Shown piece by piece: positions 9,267 to 20,549 of a stretch of DNA of 64,000 nucleotides. Every line of letters starts with the position of its first letter. Within the stretch, counting starts at the first letter, position 1. Below the pieces are notes generated by a model. That model did not search any database. It was given only the letters and a program-made list of their open reading frames with translations, and was not told where the DNA came from. The DNA comes from Prorocentrum cordatum (Eukaryota; Sar; Dinophyceae; Prorocentrales; Prorocentraceae). Where the stretch lies: assembly GCA_963575745.1 (NCBI GenBank), contig CAUYUJ010015282.1, forward strand, positions 351,151 to 415,150, given 5' to 3'. The position numbers and the translations under genes were made by a program.

Positions 9267-11300
9267 TACGCTACCGAGGAACCCCACATACTTATATGGC
9301 TGGAGTGATGATAGCTGAAGTGAAGCATGTGAGAATGATGTTGGTGGCCGTTGACCCACCGATACCGTTGGTGACGCCACTCAAGAGGAGAGGTGGAAGA
9401 GGAGAAGCGCCGCGCCAGCCACACTTTGCGAGCCCAGTGACCTGGACGACCGGCACGCATAGCGGCCGCGGTGAGGGACCACCCCCTGCGCACCCCGTCT
9501 GGCGTCGAGAAAGCGCCACGCTTGCTATGCCCTGGACGACCGTCGTGCATAGTGGCCGCGGTTAGGGACCAACCCCTGCGCACCCTCTATGGTGTCGAGA
9601 AAGTGCCACGGCTGCTATGCCCTGGACGACCGTCGTGCATAGTGGCCGCGGTTAGGGACCAACCCCTGCGCACCCTCTATGGTGTCGAGAAAATGCCACG
9701 CCTGCTATGCCCTGGACGACCGTCGTGCATAGCGGCCGCGCTCAGGGACCACCTCCTGCGCAGCCCCTGTGGTGTCGAGGAACTGCCACTCCTGCCACGC
9801 TGCACGAATCCGAGACGGATAGGGAGACACCCCCCCAACGCACCCCCTGAGATGTCGAGGAAGTGCCAAGCCTGCCACGCTTTGCGAGCCCGAAACGGAT
9901 AGGAAGACCACCCCCAGCGCACCCCCTGTGGTGTCGAGGAAGTGCAACGCCTGCCACGCTTTGCAAGACCGAAACGGATAGGGAGACCACCCCAGCGCAG
10001 CCCCTGTGGTGTCGAGGAAGTGGCACACCTGCCACGCTTTGCGAGACCGGAATGGATAGGGAGACCACTCCAAGCGCACCCCCTGTGGTGTCGAGGTAGT
10101 GCCACGCCTGCCGCGCTTTGCGAGCCCGAAACGGATAGGGAGACCCCCCCCGCGCAGCCCCTGTGGTGTCGAGGAACTGCCACGCCTGCCGCGCTTTGCG
10201 AGCCCGAAACGGATGGGGCAACCACCCACAGCGCACCCCCTATGGTGTCGAGGAAGTGCCACGCCTGCCACGCTTTGCGAACCCGACACGGATAGGGAGA
10301 CCACCCCCAGCGCACGCCCTGAGATGTCGAGGAAGTGGCACACCTACCACGCTTGCGAGCCCGAAACGGATAGGGAGACCACCCCCAGCGCAGCCCCTGT
10401 GGTGTCAAGGAAGTGCCACGCCTGCCACACTTTGCAAGACCGAAACGAATAGGGAGACCACCCCCAGCGCAGCCCCTGTGGTGTCGAGGAAGTGGCACAC
10501 CTGCCACACTTTGCAAGACCGAAAAGAATAGGGAGACCACCACCAGCGCAGCCCCTGGGGTGTCGAGGAAGTGGCACACCTGCCACGCTTTGCAAGACCG
10601 AAACGGATAGGGAGACCACCCCCAGCGCAGCCCCTGGGGTGTCGAGGAAGTGGCACACCTGCCACGCTTTGCGAGCCCGAAACGGATAGGGAGACCACCC
10701 CCGGCGCACCCCCTGACGTGTCGAGGAAGTGCAACGCCTGCCGCGCTTTCCGAGCCCGAAACGGATAGGGAGACCACCCCCAGCGCACCCCCTGAGATGT
10801 CGAGGAAGTGCCACGCCTGCCACGCTTTGCGAGCCCCACGCGGATAGGGAGACCACCCCCAGCGCACGCCCTGTGGTGTCGAGGAAGTGCAACGCCTGCC
10901 ACGCACTGCGAGCCCGAAATGGATAGGGAGACCACCCCCGGCGCACCCCCTGTGGTGTCGAGAAAGTGCCACGTCTGCCACGCCCTGCGAGACTGGCACG
11001 CATAGAGGCCGCGCTGAGGGACCACTCCTTGCGCACACCCTTCTGGTAACGAGAAAGTGCCACGCGTGCCGTGCCCTGCGCCATGGCCCGCATAGAGCCT
11101 CCTGCCATGCAGTGCGATGGAGGAGGGAAGGAGGGAGGAGGGGAGGTGTGAGGAGACGCGGGTGCGACGCGGCAGGGAAGAAAACCATAACCCCACGAAA
11201 CATGTGGGGAAGAAAAGGAGGGGAAGAGTGAGGTGTGAGTGTCGCGGGTGCGGCGCGGCAGAGAAGAAAACCATAACCCCACAAAACATGTGGGGAAAAA
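9267..11300 (+). repeat. Satellite cassette A, copy 1
   Basis: The cassette has three parts. The left border reads TACGCTACCGAGGAACCCC. The array (about 9440-11075) begins with roughly 90-bp units (CCCTGGACGAC recurring at 9529, 9619 and 9709), then exact 79-bp units with GATAGGGAGACCACCCCCAG and TGTGGTGTCGAGGAAGTG in each. The right border has two copies of a 70-85 bp module ending CCATAACCCCACAAAACATG then TGGGGA, which can form a CCCCAC/GTGGGG hairpin. The same borders enclose the inverted cassette at 41386-43287. Long frames through the array are repeat artefacts. Confidence 0.85.
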
Positions 11301-11417
11301 CCTCCCGTCGTGACTTTTTAGCAACGCGAGGGGGTCTGGGAAAGAGGGCGCAGAGCGGACGGACAGACGCAATACAGAGCCGGCCGCCGGTGTCTCGCCG
11401 AGGCCGCGGCTCCAGCG

Positions 11418-11578
11418 GACGAGGAGGAGGAGGAGGATGAGGAAGAGGAGCAGAAGGAGGAGGAGAATGAGGAGGAGGACGACGAGGAGAAGGACGAGGA
11501 GGTGGGAGGAGGAGGAGGAGGAAGAGGAGGAAGAGGAGGAGGAGGAGGAGGAGGAGGAGGACGAGGAGGAGGAGGGCA
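11418..11578. repeat. (GGA)n tract
   Basis: Purine-rich GGA/GAC repeats. No gene is recognised between 11300 and 12800. The frames there are open mainly because of this tract and the next one. Confidence 0.85.
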
Positions 11579-11964
11579 GAGTGGGCCGCTGATCAGGGAA
11601 GCTTACGAGGCTGGCATCAGCCACGGATCCCTCCTGCCCTCCTCCCGGCCCCACAGATGGCCGAGCAGGGGCCCGTGCCACTCGTGAGTCTGAGCGAGCA
11701 GGCGCCGCTCTGACGGGTCGTGCCGAGCCGTCGTGGCTGCAGGTGGCACCTTCCCACACGCACGCGTCGCCAGATCGCACTGGCTGACGCTTCCCTGATG
11801 TTTTTTTAGAGGGAGAAGATGGGAGCGGACCGCATGATTCAAGAACCACCGTCGTAACGCGAATGCCGGTTGCACTTGAAAGCCGTTATTTTCTTCACCA
11901 AGCGTGTGGGAACGGACGCACACATTGCAGTAAAGTGTCCGGCCTGCCGGGCTTCCCACTTGAG

Positions 11965-12080
11965 AGGAGGAGGAGGAGGAGGAGGAGGAGGAGGAGGAGG
12001 AGGAGGAGGAGGAGGAGGGGAGGAGGGGAGGAGGAGGAGGAGGAAGGAGGAGGAGGGAGGAGGAGGAGGAGGAGGAGGGG
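11965..12080. repeat. (GGA)n tract
   Basis: A nearly pure AGG repeat of about 115 bp. A minus-strand frame at 12170-12310 (LAEEKRQLDDVGGRLSR) has a coiled-coil look but no other support. Confidence 0.85.
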
Positions 12081-12805
12081 ACAAGACGCTTCCCTGATGC
12101 ATCTCTGGCTCCAGACGCTCCCCTGCGGCAGCGCAAGCGAGACCGACAGAGGGCCCCTTTTGCGTGCAGCCTGCGGAGGGCGCTGTCGTCGGGGAGGCCG
12201 GCGAGGGCGCGCGGGCCTCCGGCAGGCCTGCGCCGCGCCCCGCTGCGCCGCGGAGCGGCTCAGCCGGCCGCCGACGTCGTCCAGCTGCCGCTTCTCCTCG
12301 GCGAGGGGTCGCGGCGAGGGGTCAAAAGGAGAGGGGAGGCGAGCAGGGGAAGGGGAGAGGATCCAGGAGGAGGAGGAGGACGACGAGGACGACGAGGACG
12401 AGACCGAGGAGGCGGAGGACGAGGGGGCGGAGGAGGAGGAACAGGGGACGGGGGGGCGGTTCGGGCGTGGGCGGACGCAGTCGGGACTACCATGGTGGGA
12501 CCTCCTCCGGAAGAGGAGCATACCGCAGACGGAACTGCCCATGTCTCCGACCCTGTGATGCGCCGAACGCAACGACCGCGTTGTCTATAGAGGCGTCCAC
12601 CCCGAAGGTGCCTCTACAAGTATGTATGTATTCATTTATTGATTGATTTATTTATTTGCATCTGTATATGCATATATATATATATACACGTACGTAGCGA
12701 ATGTGTGCGTACGCGGTACGCGCTTGTGCCTAGAAAATGGAAAGCGCTATCTGGCACAGGCCCCAGAGTTTGGGTTTCTCGAAGCTGGTATAAACTTTGC
12801 CCTTG

Positions 12806-12991
12806 AGCATCGTTTGACCGATCCCCATCCCCACCAGCGTGGGCTGGGCCCCACTGGCCGATTTACCCCCCTGGATGGGGACATGGGCTGTTCCCCCCTG
12901 GTTTCGAGGGACACACCCCCCATTGAGATGGTGATGCGGTGGGGCTCGAGACGTAGATGGGGATGGGGATGGGGATCGGTGAAACGATGCT
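12806..12991. repeat. MITE-like inverted repeat, 186 bp
   Basis: The ends are near-perfect inverted repeats of about 28 bp. The left end is AGCATCGTTTGACCGATCCC followed by CATCCCCA. The right end is the inverse, with GGGGATCGG then TGAAACGATGCT. No convincing target-site duplication is seen. The interior is Pro/Gly-codon-like low-complexity sequence without an ORF of interest. Confidence 0.65.
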
Positions 12992-13629
12992 GACTTCCTC
13001 CTCCCCCCCCTCCTCGCCTCTCGGCTGGTGGGCAGAGCAGGTCGCGGTGACCCCGATGGGGCCTGGGGCCCAGGGGCACAGAAGCTGCCGCCAGCTGCCC
13101 CCTCCTCCTTCCATCCCGGCTCCCTGGCTGGCGTTCTGCACGGTGGAATCCCCTTCCTCACAGTGCACAGTGCCAGAACATTGGCGCCCGCGCCTTCCAA
13201 CTCACCAGCTCACCCCCGTCTGCACTCCGCCGCAGCACGCCCATTACCTAAGCGACGGGCACTTCCTTCCCAGTTCCCCCTTTCCCCACCTCGCTCCCTG
13301 TCTCCCGGCCTCGTTCCTCACCTCCCACTCCTCACTCCTCATCCCCTCATCCCTCCTCCCTTCCTCAGTCCACCTCCCCGTCGGGCCCCTCAGCTCTCAG
13401 CTCCCTCAGCTTCTCTCCCGGAGCCCCTCAGCCTCCCTAATCCCTCATCCCTCAAGGCCCGAGGCCCCTCGCTCTCTCCTTGGCGCCCGGGTGGAGGCGG
13501 CGCAGGAGGCGGCCGGGCTCCGCCCCTGCCTCGCGCAGCGCCTCCTGGAGCCACGCGGCCGGGCGCAGCGTGGCCCGGGCGCCGCACGCCGACCGCCTGC
13601 CCAGCCCGTCTCGGGTGGGAAATCAGTAT

Positions 13630-13745
13630 TGATCTTCCTCCTCCTCCTCCTGTTCCTCCTCCTTCATCCTCCTCCTCGTCATTCTCCTCCTCCTCTTCCC
13701 CCTCCCCCTCCTCCTCCTCCCGCGTTTTCTCCTCCCCCACATCCT
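13630..13745. repeat. (CTC)n pyrimidine tract
   Basis: Cytosine/thymine triplets on the plus strand. The surrounding 13.0-13.6 kb is C-rich low-complexity sequence with no recognised gene. Confidence 0.8.
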
Positions 13746-13984
13746 CTTGCCTCCACTTCCTCCTCCCGCTCCTGCTATCCTCCTGACACGCTCGCCGCAG
13801 CCGCCGCCGCCACTCGTGCAGGCGAGGCTGCGGCGAGCGAGGCCGCGGTCGTCGCCGTCGCCGTCGTCGTCGTCGTCCTTGTTGTTTGTGCATTTGTGTG
13901 TGTGTATATATATATATGTGTATTTGGCTATTTGGCGGTTTATACATATAGTTTCAGTCTATCCGATAGGCTGTCACTGCGATG

Positions 13985-14128
13985 TTTAACGTTTGCTGCC
14001 ATGCCTCGCTTCTCGCTTTATTCACCGAGAGCTCGAAACCCTCCAGCTTGAGCAGGAGGGCTTCGAGCTCTCGGACCACGCTGTCCACTTCGCTCGCTCG
14101 CGGCTCGCGGAAAAGCGCACCGCCGTCG
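13985..14128 (-). CDS. Possible coding fragment, coiled-coil-like
   Basis: The minus-strand frame reads through EVDSVVRELEALLLKLEG and KARSEAWQQTLN, a composition typical of a helical protein segment and unlike the repeat-derived frames around it. The opposite strand also gives a helix-like frame because the segment contains the palindromic hairpin CCGAGAGCTCGAAACCCTCC / GGAGGGCTTCGAGCTCTCGG at 14027-14077. Strand and reality are therefore uncertain. No start codon or splice signal is clear. Confidence 0.25.
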
Positions 14129-14189
14129 TCATCGCCGCCGCCGCCGCCGTCATCGCCGCCGTCGCCGGGGAACGCTCCTGCTGCCCTAC

Positions 14190-14425
14190 CCGTCCTGCTG
14201 CCTGCTGTCCTGCCCATCCTGCTGCCCTACCCCTCCTGCTGCCCTACCCCTCCTGCTGCCCTACCCCTCCGCTGGCCTGCTCCTTGCCCGTCCTGCTGCA
14301 CTGCCCCTCCTGCTGCCCTATCCCTCCTGCTGCCCATCCTGTTCCCTTCTGCCCTGCCCCTCCTGCTGCCCTGCCCCTCCTGCTGCCCTACCCCTCCTGC
14401 TGCCCTGCCCCTGCCCCCTGCGCCG
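14190..14425. repeat. 17-bp minisatellite
   Basis: Units of CTGCTGCCCTACCCCTC and variants repeat about a dozen times. Confidence 0.85.
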
Positions 14426-14514
14426 CCCCTGGCTGCGCCGCCACCGGCCGTCCGGGCAGGCGGCCAGCAGCAGGGCCCCCCGCGGCATTGCCGCGCGAGG
14501 CCCGAGGAGAAAAG

Positions 14515-14745
14515 AGGGAGGGAGGAGGGAGGATGGAGGAGGGGAGGGGCGAGGAAAGAAGGGAGGGGGGAGGGGGGATGGAGGAGAGGAGGGGCGAGGG
14601 GGGAGGGAAGCGGGAGGGGGCGGAAGGGGTGGAAGGGGCCAGAGCGCCGCGCGGAGGGGGCGGAGGGCCGCGCGCCGCGCGGAGGGGGGGGCCAGAGCCG
14701 GAGGAGGAGGAGAAGGAGGAGGAGGAGGAAAAGGAGAGGGTCGAG
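14515..14745. repeat. (GGA)n and GGAGGGG purine tract
   Basis: Imperfect purine repeats on the plus strand, interrupted by GCGCCGCGCGGAGG motifs. Confidence 0.8.
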
Positions 14746-14837
14746 AGGGGGGTGGACTGTGGATGGTGGAAGAAAAGGAGCGTCGTAGCTGGTTTCGTCG
14801 TCTTCGGCGTCGCCGTCTCCGGCAGCGGCGGCGACAG

Positions 14838-14921
14838 ACCCCCCCCTGGAGCTCAAATGCAAAATTGCATGATGCGCAGACCCCCCCCCTGGAAGTCAAA
14901 TGAAAATTGCACGATGCGCAG

Positions 14922-14956
<35 letters not shown>
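14838..14956. repeat. Three ~45-bp repeats ending in C-runs
   Basis: GATGCGCAGACCCCCCC recurs with ATTGCAYGATGCGCAGA spacers, and the last C-run is 34 bases (14923-14956). The run lies immediately 5-prime of the broken LINE. Confidence 0.8.
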
Positions 14957-14958
<2 letters not shown>

Positions 14959-14984
14959 GACCTCAAACGTATCTGTTTTCATGT

Positions 14985-15560
14985 CTGAACCAAGAGATCT
15001 GCATTCCCAAGTCGACCAGAACACCTTTACTACAGGGGCGCAGCTGAAGAGTGCCCAGAACTGGGCTCATGCGAGAGGCTCTCGCTTTCTAGCCAACGAC
15101 TGCGCGGTCGCAGGGGCGACGGCCACCTCGACACCCTGCGGGGTTGGCATTGCCAGCCTCAGTCATCTAGCCAGCGTCCCCTTCGAACCCAAGGGAAGGT
15201 ATGTGAAACCAAGGATGTTCTTTCAGCGGACCATGACCGGCAACATGCAGATCTTGTTCGCTTCCTTCGACGGCATCACCAGCGTCGGGCAGCCGGGCAA
15301 CCTCGACCTCTTGGCCTCTCTGACCCAGGTGCCTCCCAGTTGTCGTGGCAGGAGACTGGAACATTGAATCATAATGTTTCGGTCGTGACACGTTTCTCAG
15401 AGCAGGGTTTTGAGTTTCCTGCATGCTGAAATGTTACACTGCAGCAGGCCAACTTGTAACGACACGCATTACGACTACTTGATCCTCAGTCATGTTATGA
15501 TCCCGTTTGCGAGAGCTGTGGGCATCTTAGAGGGTACCCCTGTGGGCCCCCATAGGGCCG
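14985..15560 (+). pseudogene. LINE endonuclease domain, broken
   Basis: Remnant of an AP-endonuclease-like domain of a non-LTR retrotransposon. One frame (to 15367) carries the N-terminal strands (CGVGIASLSHLA, FEPKGRYVKPR). The GDWN metal/catalytic motif (VVVAGDWNIES, about 15339-15372) lies in a shifted frame that ends at TAA. A third piece from 15410 resumes with DYLILSHVMIPFARAVG and VGPHRAVVVRLSG, the C-terminal block where active elements have SDH and PH. The catalytic Asp of SDH appears replaced (LSH). At least two frameshifts make it non-functional. Confidence 0.75.
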
Positions 15561-16320
15561 TAGTTGTGCGATTGAGCGGGTTTGGGGGTGCTAACTACAT
15601 CCACAGCCGAATTCAGCAAAGAAAGTTGTTGCTGCCCACGAAAGGGCAAGCGTTTGTGCCCGGTGACGTTTCGCAATGGCCAGGTCTTGATTTGGAAGAA
15701 AACGAATCGCTCGATAGTCTTTCGCGTCGGTGGTTTTCCTCGGCTGAGCCCTACCTGGGTCTCTATCTGGCCATTCCCGTCGCCGAGCGGCCCAGATACT
15801 GTGGGCGCGCTCCTGGAGTCAGGCTTGAAGAAGTTCCTCTGACCTGCGAGTGGGGCAAGAGTCGCAGGAGGAAGGCCGGCCCCTCCACCCAGAAATGGCT
15901 CCCTGCGCGTCGCCTAGTCATGCAGCGGTTGCGAGCTGACGGCAAAGATTCCGAGCCCCAGCTTGCCCAACAGTCCAGCGCGGTGCGAATGCTCACTGAC
16001 TATGCGGGGGAGGGCCCCAACTGGGTGGGCGAGGATGGAGTTTCTGTCCATTCGCTTCCGGACTTTTTTAGAAGGCCTCAGGGACCCAGTCAGGAGGCCT
16101 CAGGTCTGTAAATGTTTGCAAGATCAGGTGCTGTCGCACACGGCCGCTGACGCGGCCTTCGCCAATCAGAGCTGGAAGGAGAATTCGGAGCTGGCTTTCG
16201 TCAGTGATGCCAGCTTTGTCCGCCGCTTTTCGACGGGCCCTAAAGTTCAAGGGGGCCACAGTCGCTGACCTTTCCCAGGGCCTGCCCGTTGTCGGGCATG
16301 GAGCTCTGCAAGCGACGCCG
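15560..16320 (+). pseudogene. LINE linker between endonuclease and RT
   Basis: The plus-strand frame from 15410 runs to 16111 with a natural amino-acid mixture (EENESLDSLSRRWFSSAEPY, LTCEWGKSRRRKAGP). It continues out of frame to the RT. No domain name can be given. It is attributed to the LINE because of its position and strand. Confidence 0.55.
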
Positions 16321-17430
16321 ACGGATTGGGCGAATTTCTGGTCGATCCAGCCAGAGCCTCTGAGGCCCATCCGCTCGAGTGGAATGTCGATTCAGCTGAG
16401 CCGCTGCCTCGGTTCACGGGCAATGACGCGAAGGCAGTGCTCAGCTCATTCAAAGGCAGGACCGCACTCGGATGCGATGGTTTCCATCCTCGGTGCGCGG
16501 CAAAACTTCCCTCGAACCTCGTGTCTACCCTCGCGCTTCTCCTCCTGTCGTGGGAGGATAGACCCGAACTCGCCGACGTCTGGGCGACCTTTAACGTGTT
16601 CCTTCCTCAGGTCACAGGCGGAGTCCGTCCCATCGGCTTGGCCCCACTCTTTGCACGCATCTGGTCCCGTCTCAGGCACAAGGTAGTTGCTAGCAGAGAA
16701 GCGACCCTGCCAGACAGCTTCTTTTGGGGGGCCTCGTCTGAGACTGCGTGTGATAAGTCGGCGTGGATCCATAATGTTTGATCTAGCAGCGCTCCCGATC
16801 TTCACTTTGTCAGTACTAGCGCGTTTATATATCCACGTCAGCTTTGTGGAATGGCGCCACATCGAGATCTTCTAAGTGCTGCCAGGGACACAGGTTTGCC
16901 CCAGAAGCCCCTGAAGCCTCTGTTCGCTCTGCATAGGGGACCCAGGAGGGCCTCGTGCCAGAACTCCACCTCGGACGTAATTTTCGCCAACGGGACGATC
17001 GTCGCAGGGTGCTCGTGTGCCACTGGGCTCGCGAAGCTAATGGCGGTGACGGCCGTCCAGCGCGTCGGGGCGAGCTGCCGCTCGCTCAGCATCAAAAACC
17101 TGATCGGCGATGCGAATCCACACTGCGTCGGAGGCCCCGACGCGGTCTCGAGGGGGCCCTCCTGGGCGTTCGAGGAGGCCGCGGGCTTGCTGCAGGCCCG
17201 AGGTTTGCCCCTTTCTTGGGACAAGATGGGCTTTCGCTCCGATGACGCGGCAACTTCCAGTGCGATCAAGCACGAGGTGGCCGATGCACGGCCCGCGGGA
17301 ATCCCTTTCCCTGGGCGAGGTCAGTTCCACCGAGACCTCGGGGGGGACACTTGAGACGGGCGTTGCAGGAGGATCGGCGCGGAACTCGCTCGGACCAGGG
17401 GCGCGACGGCCAAGGGGGGCCGGTTGCTGA
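16320..17430 (+). pseudogene. LINE reverse transcriptase domain, broken
   Basis: The first frame (16326-16781) has the fingers motifs TALGCDGFHPRCAAKLPS and GGVRPIGLAPLFARIWSRLR. A second frame (about 16851-17354) holds PHRDLLSAARDTGLP and the GCS...GLAKLMAVTAV palm block. It ends in LIGDANPHCVGG, where a catalytic xADD or VDD would be expected, so the active site looks degraded. The frames are joined only by shifts. The strand and order match the endonuclease upstream and RNase H downstream. Confidence 0.75.
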
Positions 17431-17499
17431 CCTTGCAGGGCCTGTGGGGAACAAATTATCACAGTGCGATCCTACCTAGGAGTTGGAGCATCTGGGAAA

Positions 17500-17615
17500 A
17501 GCAACATCTACATCTACACCGACAGCTACATTAACATCTACACCTGCATCTATATATACATCAACATCAACAGCGAGACTCACATCTACATCTACGTCTA
17601 CACCTGCTGTGCGGT
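17500..17615. repeat. (ACATCT)n hexanucleotide repeat
   Basis: Degenerate ACATCTACATCTACACC units inside the LINE, just before the pentanucleotide satellite. Confidence 0.8.
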
Positions 17616-17689
17616 TGCTTTTGCGTTGCTTTGATTTGCGTTGCGTGTGCCTTGTTTTGCTGGTGGTGCTGTTGCTTTGAATTTGCGTT

Positions 17690-18428
17690 GATGTTATGAT
17701 ATGATATGATCTGATATGATATGCCATGATGCGCTATGCTATGCTATGCTATGATATGCAAGGCTAGGCTATGCTGCGCTATGCTGCGCTATGCCTCTGT
17801 GGTATGCTATACTATGCTAGGCGATGCTAGACTGCGCTACGTTATGCTAGGCTATGTTATGCTATGATATACTGCGCTATGCTATGTTATGGTATGATAT
17901 GATATGCTGCGCTATGGTATGCTATGATATACGATGCTGCGCTATGCTATGCTATGCTAGGCTATGATATGACATGACGTGCTGCGCTATGTTATGCTGT
18001 GATATGCCATGCTATCTTGCGCTAGGCTATGCTATGCTATGCTATGCTCCGCTGTTCTATGATATGACATGCGATGCTGCGCTATGCTATGCTATGCTAG
18101 GCTATGATATGCTGCGCTGTGCTATGCTCAGCTATGATATGCTATGTTATGATATGTTATGCTGCGCTATGCTAAGCTATGATGTGCTATGCTATGTTGC
18201 GCTATTCTATGATGTGTTATGCTATGCTGTGTTATGATATGATATACTATGCCATGCTATGCTATGCTAATGCTGCGCTGCGCTAGGCTAAGCTAAACTG
18301 AGCTAAGCTAAGCTAAGCTAGGCTATGTTAACCTAAGCTAAGCTAAGCTAAGCTAAGCTAGGCTAGGCTAAGCTAAGCTAAGCTAAGCTAGGCTAAGCTA
18401 AGATGAAATAGGCAACGCTAAGCTAAGG
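17690..18428. repeat. Pentanucleotide satellite (CTATG)n grading to (CTAAG)n
   Basis: About 740 bp of ATGCTATGCTATGCTGCGCT-type pentamers. After about 18285 the unit changes to TAAGC (GCTAAGCTAAGCTAAGC). It splits the LINE between the RT palm and the C-terminal domains, so it expanded inside an already inserted element or was carried with it. Confidence 0.9.
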
Positions 18429-18439
18429 GGACGTAACTA

Positions 18440-19460
18440 GGGGAACCGCGGGGCGGATACTGCGGGAACCGCCCGGGGCGAGTTGCACTGCCCGGCCCTT
18501 TAAGCATACCGAGTAAGAACCCTTGTAGGCAGAGCCTAGGTAGGGAAACACGTTCAGCTGTACATCGAGCTGGCGTGCCATCGAAGGCCCTGCGAGGCGA
18601 TCCACCGCGGGCGTTCCCAACAGCAGGGTACAGCAGCTCAGGGTGGCCTTCTCTCAACGCGGGGTCTCGGTTCAAGCCTGGATCCTCGGCGGGCCTTTCC
18701 CGCGCGTGCGCTGAAAGCGGGTGGCAGGGCGACCCGCTGCTCATCGCCACGGCTGACGCAGTCAACACCTACCTTGTCGCCCTGGCGTCTCGGGCGATCA
18801 ACGCAGCGATGGTCGCCGCGTTGATGGGTGGAGCGGCGACGCTGCTCGATGGCCCCCGAGCGTGGCTGAAGTGTAAGAACCCGATTGCGGCTCTCATGCT
18901 GTCTGCATCGGATATGCTGGAAGTTGCTGGACCCCGTGACCATAGAGGACGATGAGGGCACGTCTTTGGATCTCACTTTCCACTCGGCCAGTTGGATGGC
19001 CCACACTGTCAAGCTCGGTGTGAGAAGGCAGATCGAACGAGATGCTCTTGTGCTGCTTCAAGGCGCAGGTACGACCACGGTGGGCCTGCTGGCTTGGCGG
19101 CCTGTTCTCGAATGTTTGCACGGCAAGCGGCTGACGCCGCATGAGAGGAGGTCGTTGCGAGGGGTGGTCACGGGCGCCCACTGGACGCAGATCCGTATAG
19201 CCCGGGCCTTTGCAGGAGAGTCACACCTCTGCATGCGATGCCAGGATGCCCCTGGTACGCTGTTTCATCGCTTCTTCGTCTGTGATGCTTTTGCGGCCCA
19301 GAGTCAATTGCTGACCCCCGATGAAGCCCAGAGAGCGGCTATTCGGATGATGAGGGGCCCGAGGACCGCCAAGACACTTTCGCTCGAGGGCTGCTACCCC
19401 ATGCAGGCCAAACGTTTCACGGTGGAGCCAGGAGTCAGGACCATGACATCATCGATGTAG
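18440..19460 (+). pseudogene. LINE C-terminal region with CCHC motif
   Basis: Two overlapping plus frames (18575-18955 and 18885-19460) carry the region after the RT. It includes a zinc-type motif CMRCQDAPGTLFHRFFVC at 19230-19283 and the preceding LRGVVTGAHWTQIRIARAFA. This arrangement, C-x2-C then HR-x2-x2-C, is typical of non-LTR retrotransposons with an RNase H downstream. Frames are broken between the pieces. Confidence 0.65.
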
Positions 19461-19586
19461 ACCGCCATGGTTTGGTCTCAGTGCAAGATGGGTGTGTTTT
19501 TGTGAACGCCAGCGCCGTCACGGCCCAAGTGCCTGAGTTGTAGGCGGCGGGCTGGGCGGTGTCGGTCTCCAACTCGGAGAGACAGC

Positions 19587-20039
19587 GTGTCTCTCGGTAT
19601 CATGGCGCTTACCCTCGTGCTGACAGGCCCAGGTCAAGTTGCCCCAGATGGGGGAGACTACGCGCTGATGGTGACGGCGCAACTGGTGCTCGGCTCGCAT
19701 CATGTCAAGTCTGATTGCAAGGGCTCGGCTGGCTGTTGCCACAGGCTACGACCGGCTTGTGGGCCAGGCAACTTCCGGGCCCACATGTGGAAGAGAGCTG
19801 TCCTGAATGATGACTTCTGCCGTGCTACCTTCAGCCGCGTGAGTGCGCACGCGTCTATGGCAGAAGTCAGGGAAGGCATCATAAGCGAATTTGATCGTAG
19901 CTACAACGCTGAGGTTGATGAACTGGCCAAGGCGGGGGTGAGATTCCATGCTGCTAGCGACGATCAGGAAAGGTTTGTCCGAGGAGCTTGCCGCCTACAC
20001 AAGATGGTGTTCACATACACCGCCGAGTTCGAGGTGTGA
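19587..20039 (+). pseudogene. LINE RNase H domain
   Basis: A 150-residue frame with RNase H landmarks. KSDCKG (Asp near residue 43) corresponds to the second catalytic strand. RVSAHAS and the closing NAEVDELAKAG (Asp near residue 111) correspond to the C-terminal catalytic Asp. The first catalytic Asp and Glu block upstream is not in this frame. It is the last recognised LINE domain. Sequence to about 20550 stays coding-like in another frame (GTCGTGGAAG-type codons) and may be the element's C-terminal tail. Confidence 0.65.
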
Positions 20040-20549
20040 CTTCCGTGATCACATCTTCCTGAAGCCGAGGAGGATGCAGTGGTGTCTCCTGTGCAGGATG
20101 CAGCAGTCAGGGAGGCGTTTTTTCCCCTGGCCATGGCCGGCTCATGGGTATGCGCTGCTGGAATGTTCTGTTGACGGTCAGACACGCTCGATCGCAGCCT
20201 CAAAATCATCGTGGTCTAGACCTCCGATGCCGTGGCCGTCTGGGAGGCAGCGGCCGAGTGCACGAGAACACGCGCCGTTTCCAGAGCTCAAGGCGCCCGC
20301 AGAGCCTGCACAAGCAGGTTCGGCTTCTTCGTGCGCGCAGGCCATCTGCAGTTGTGGGAAGGAATGTGTGCAAATCCAGGGGTTGGCGGGACCCACTGAG
20401 AGAGGACGTGTTCATCAGTCGCCCCAAAGGGAAGATCAGAGCCGAACCGTAGAGATATCTCGACACAGCGTGTATCCTGGCGGACCATGGCCTAACATAC
20501 CCCAGGTGCTTGGCGTTTGGGGCTCCTCGAGACGATGGAAGAGATGATG

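Noticed and set aside
9440-11075. CRISPR-like array
   Set aside because: Units are tandem without unique spacers, unit length is 79-90 bp, and there are no cas genes. It is a eukaryotic-type satellite.
9677-11849. Minus-strand frames of about 500 codons over the 79-bp array
   Set aside because: Period 79 is not a multiple of three and several frames are open simultaneously, as expected from a stop-poor repeat.
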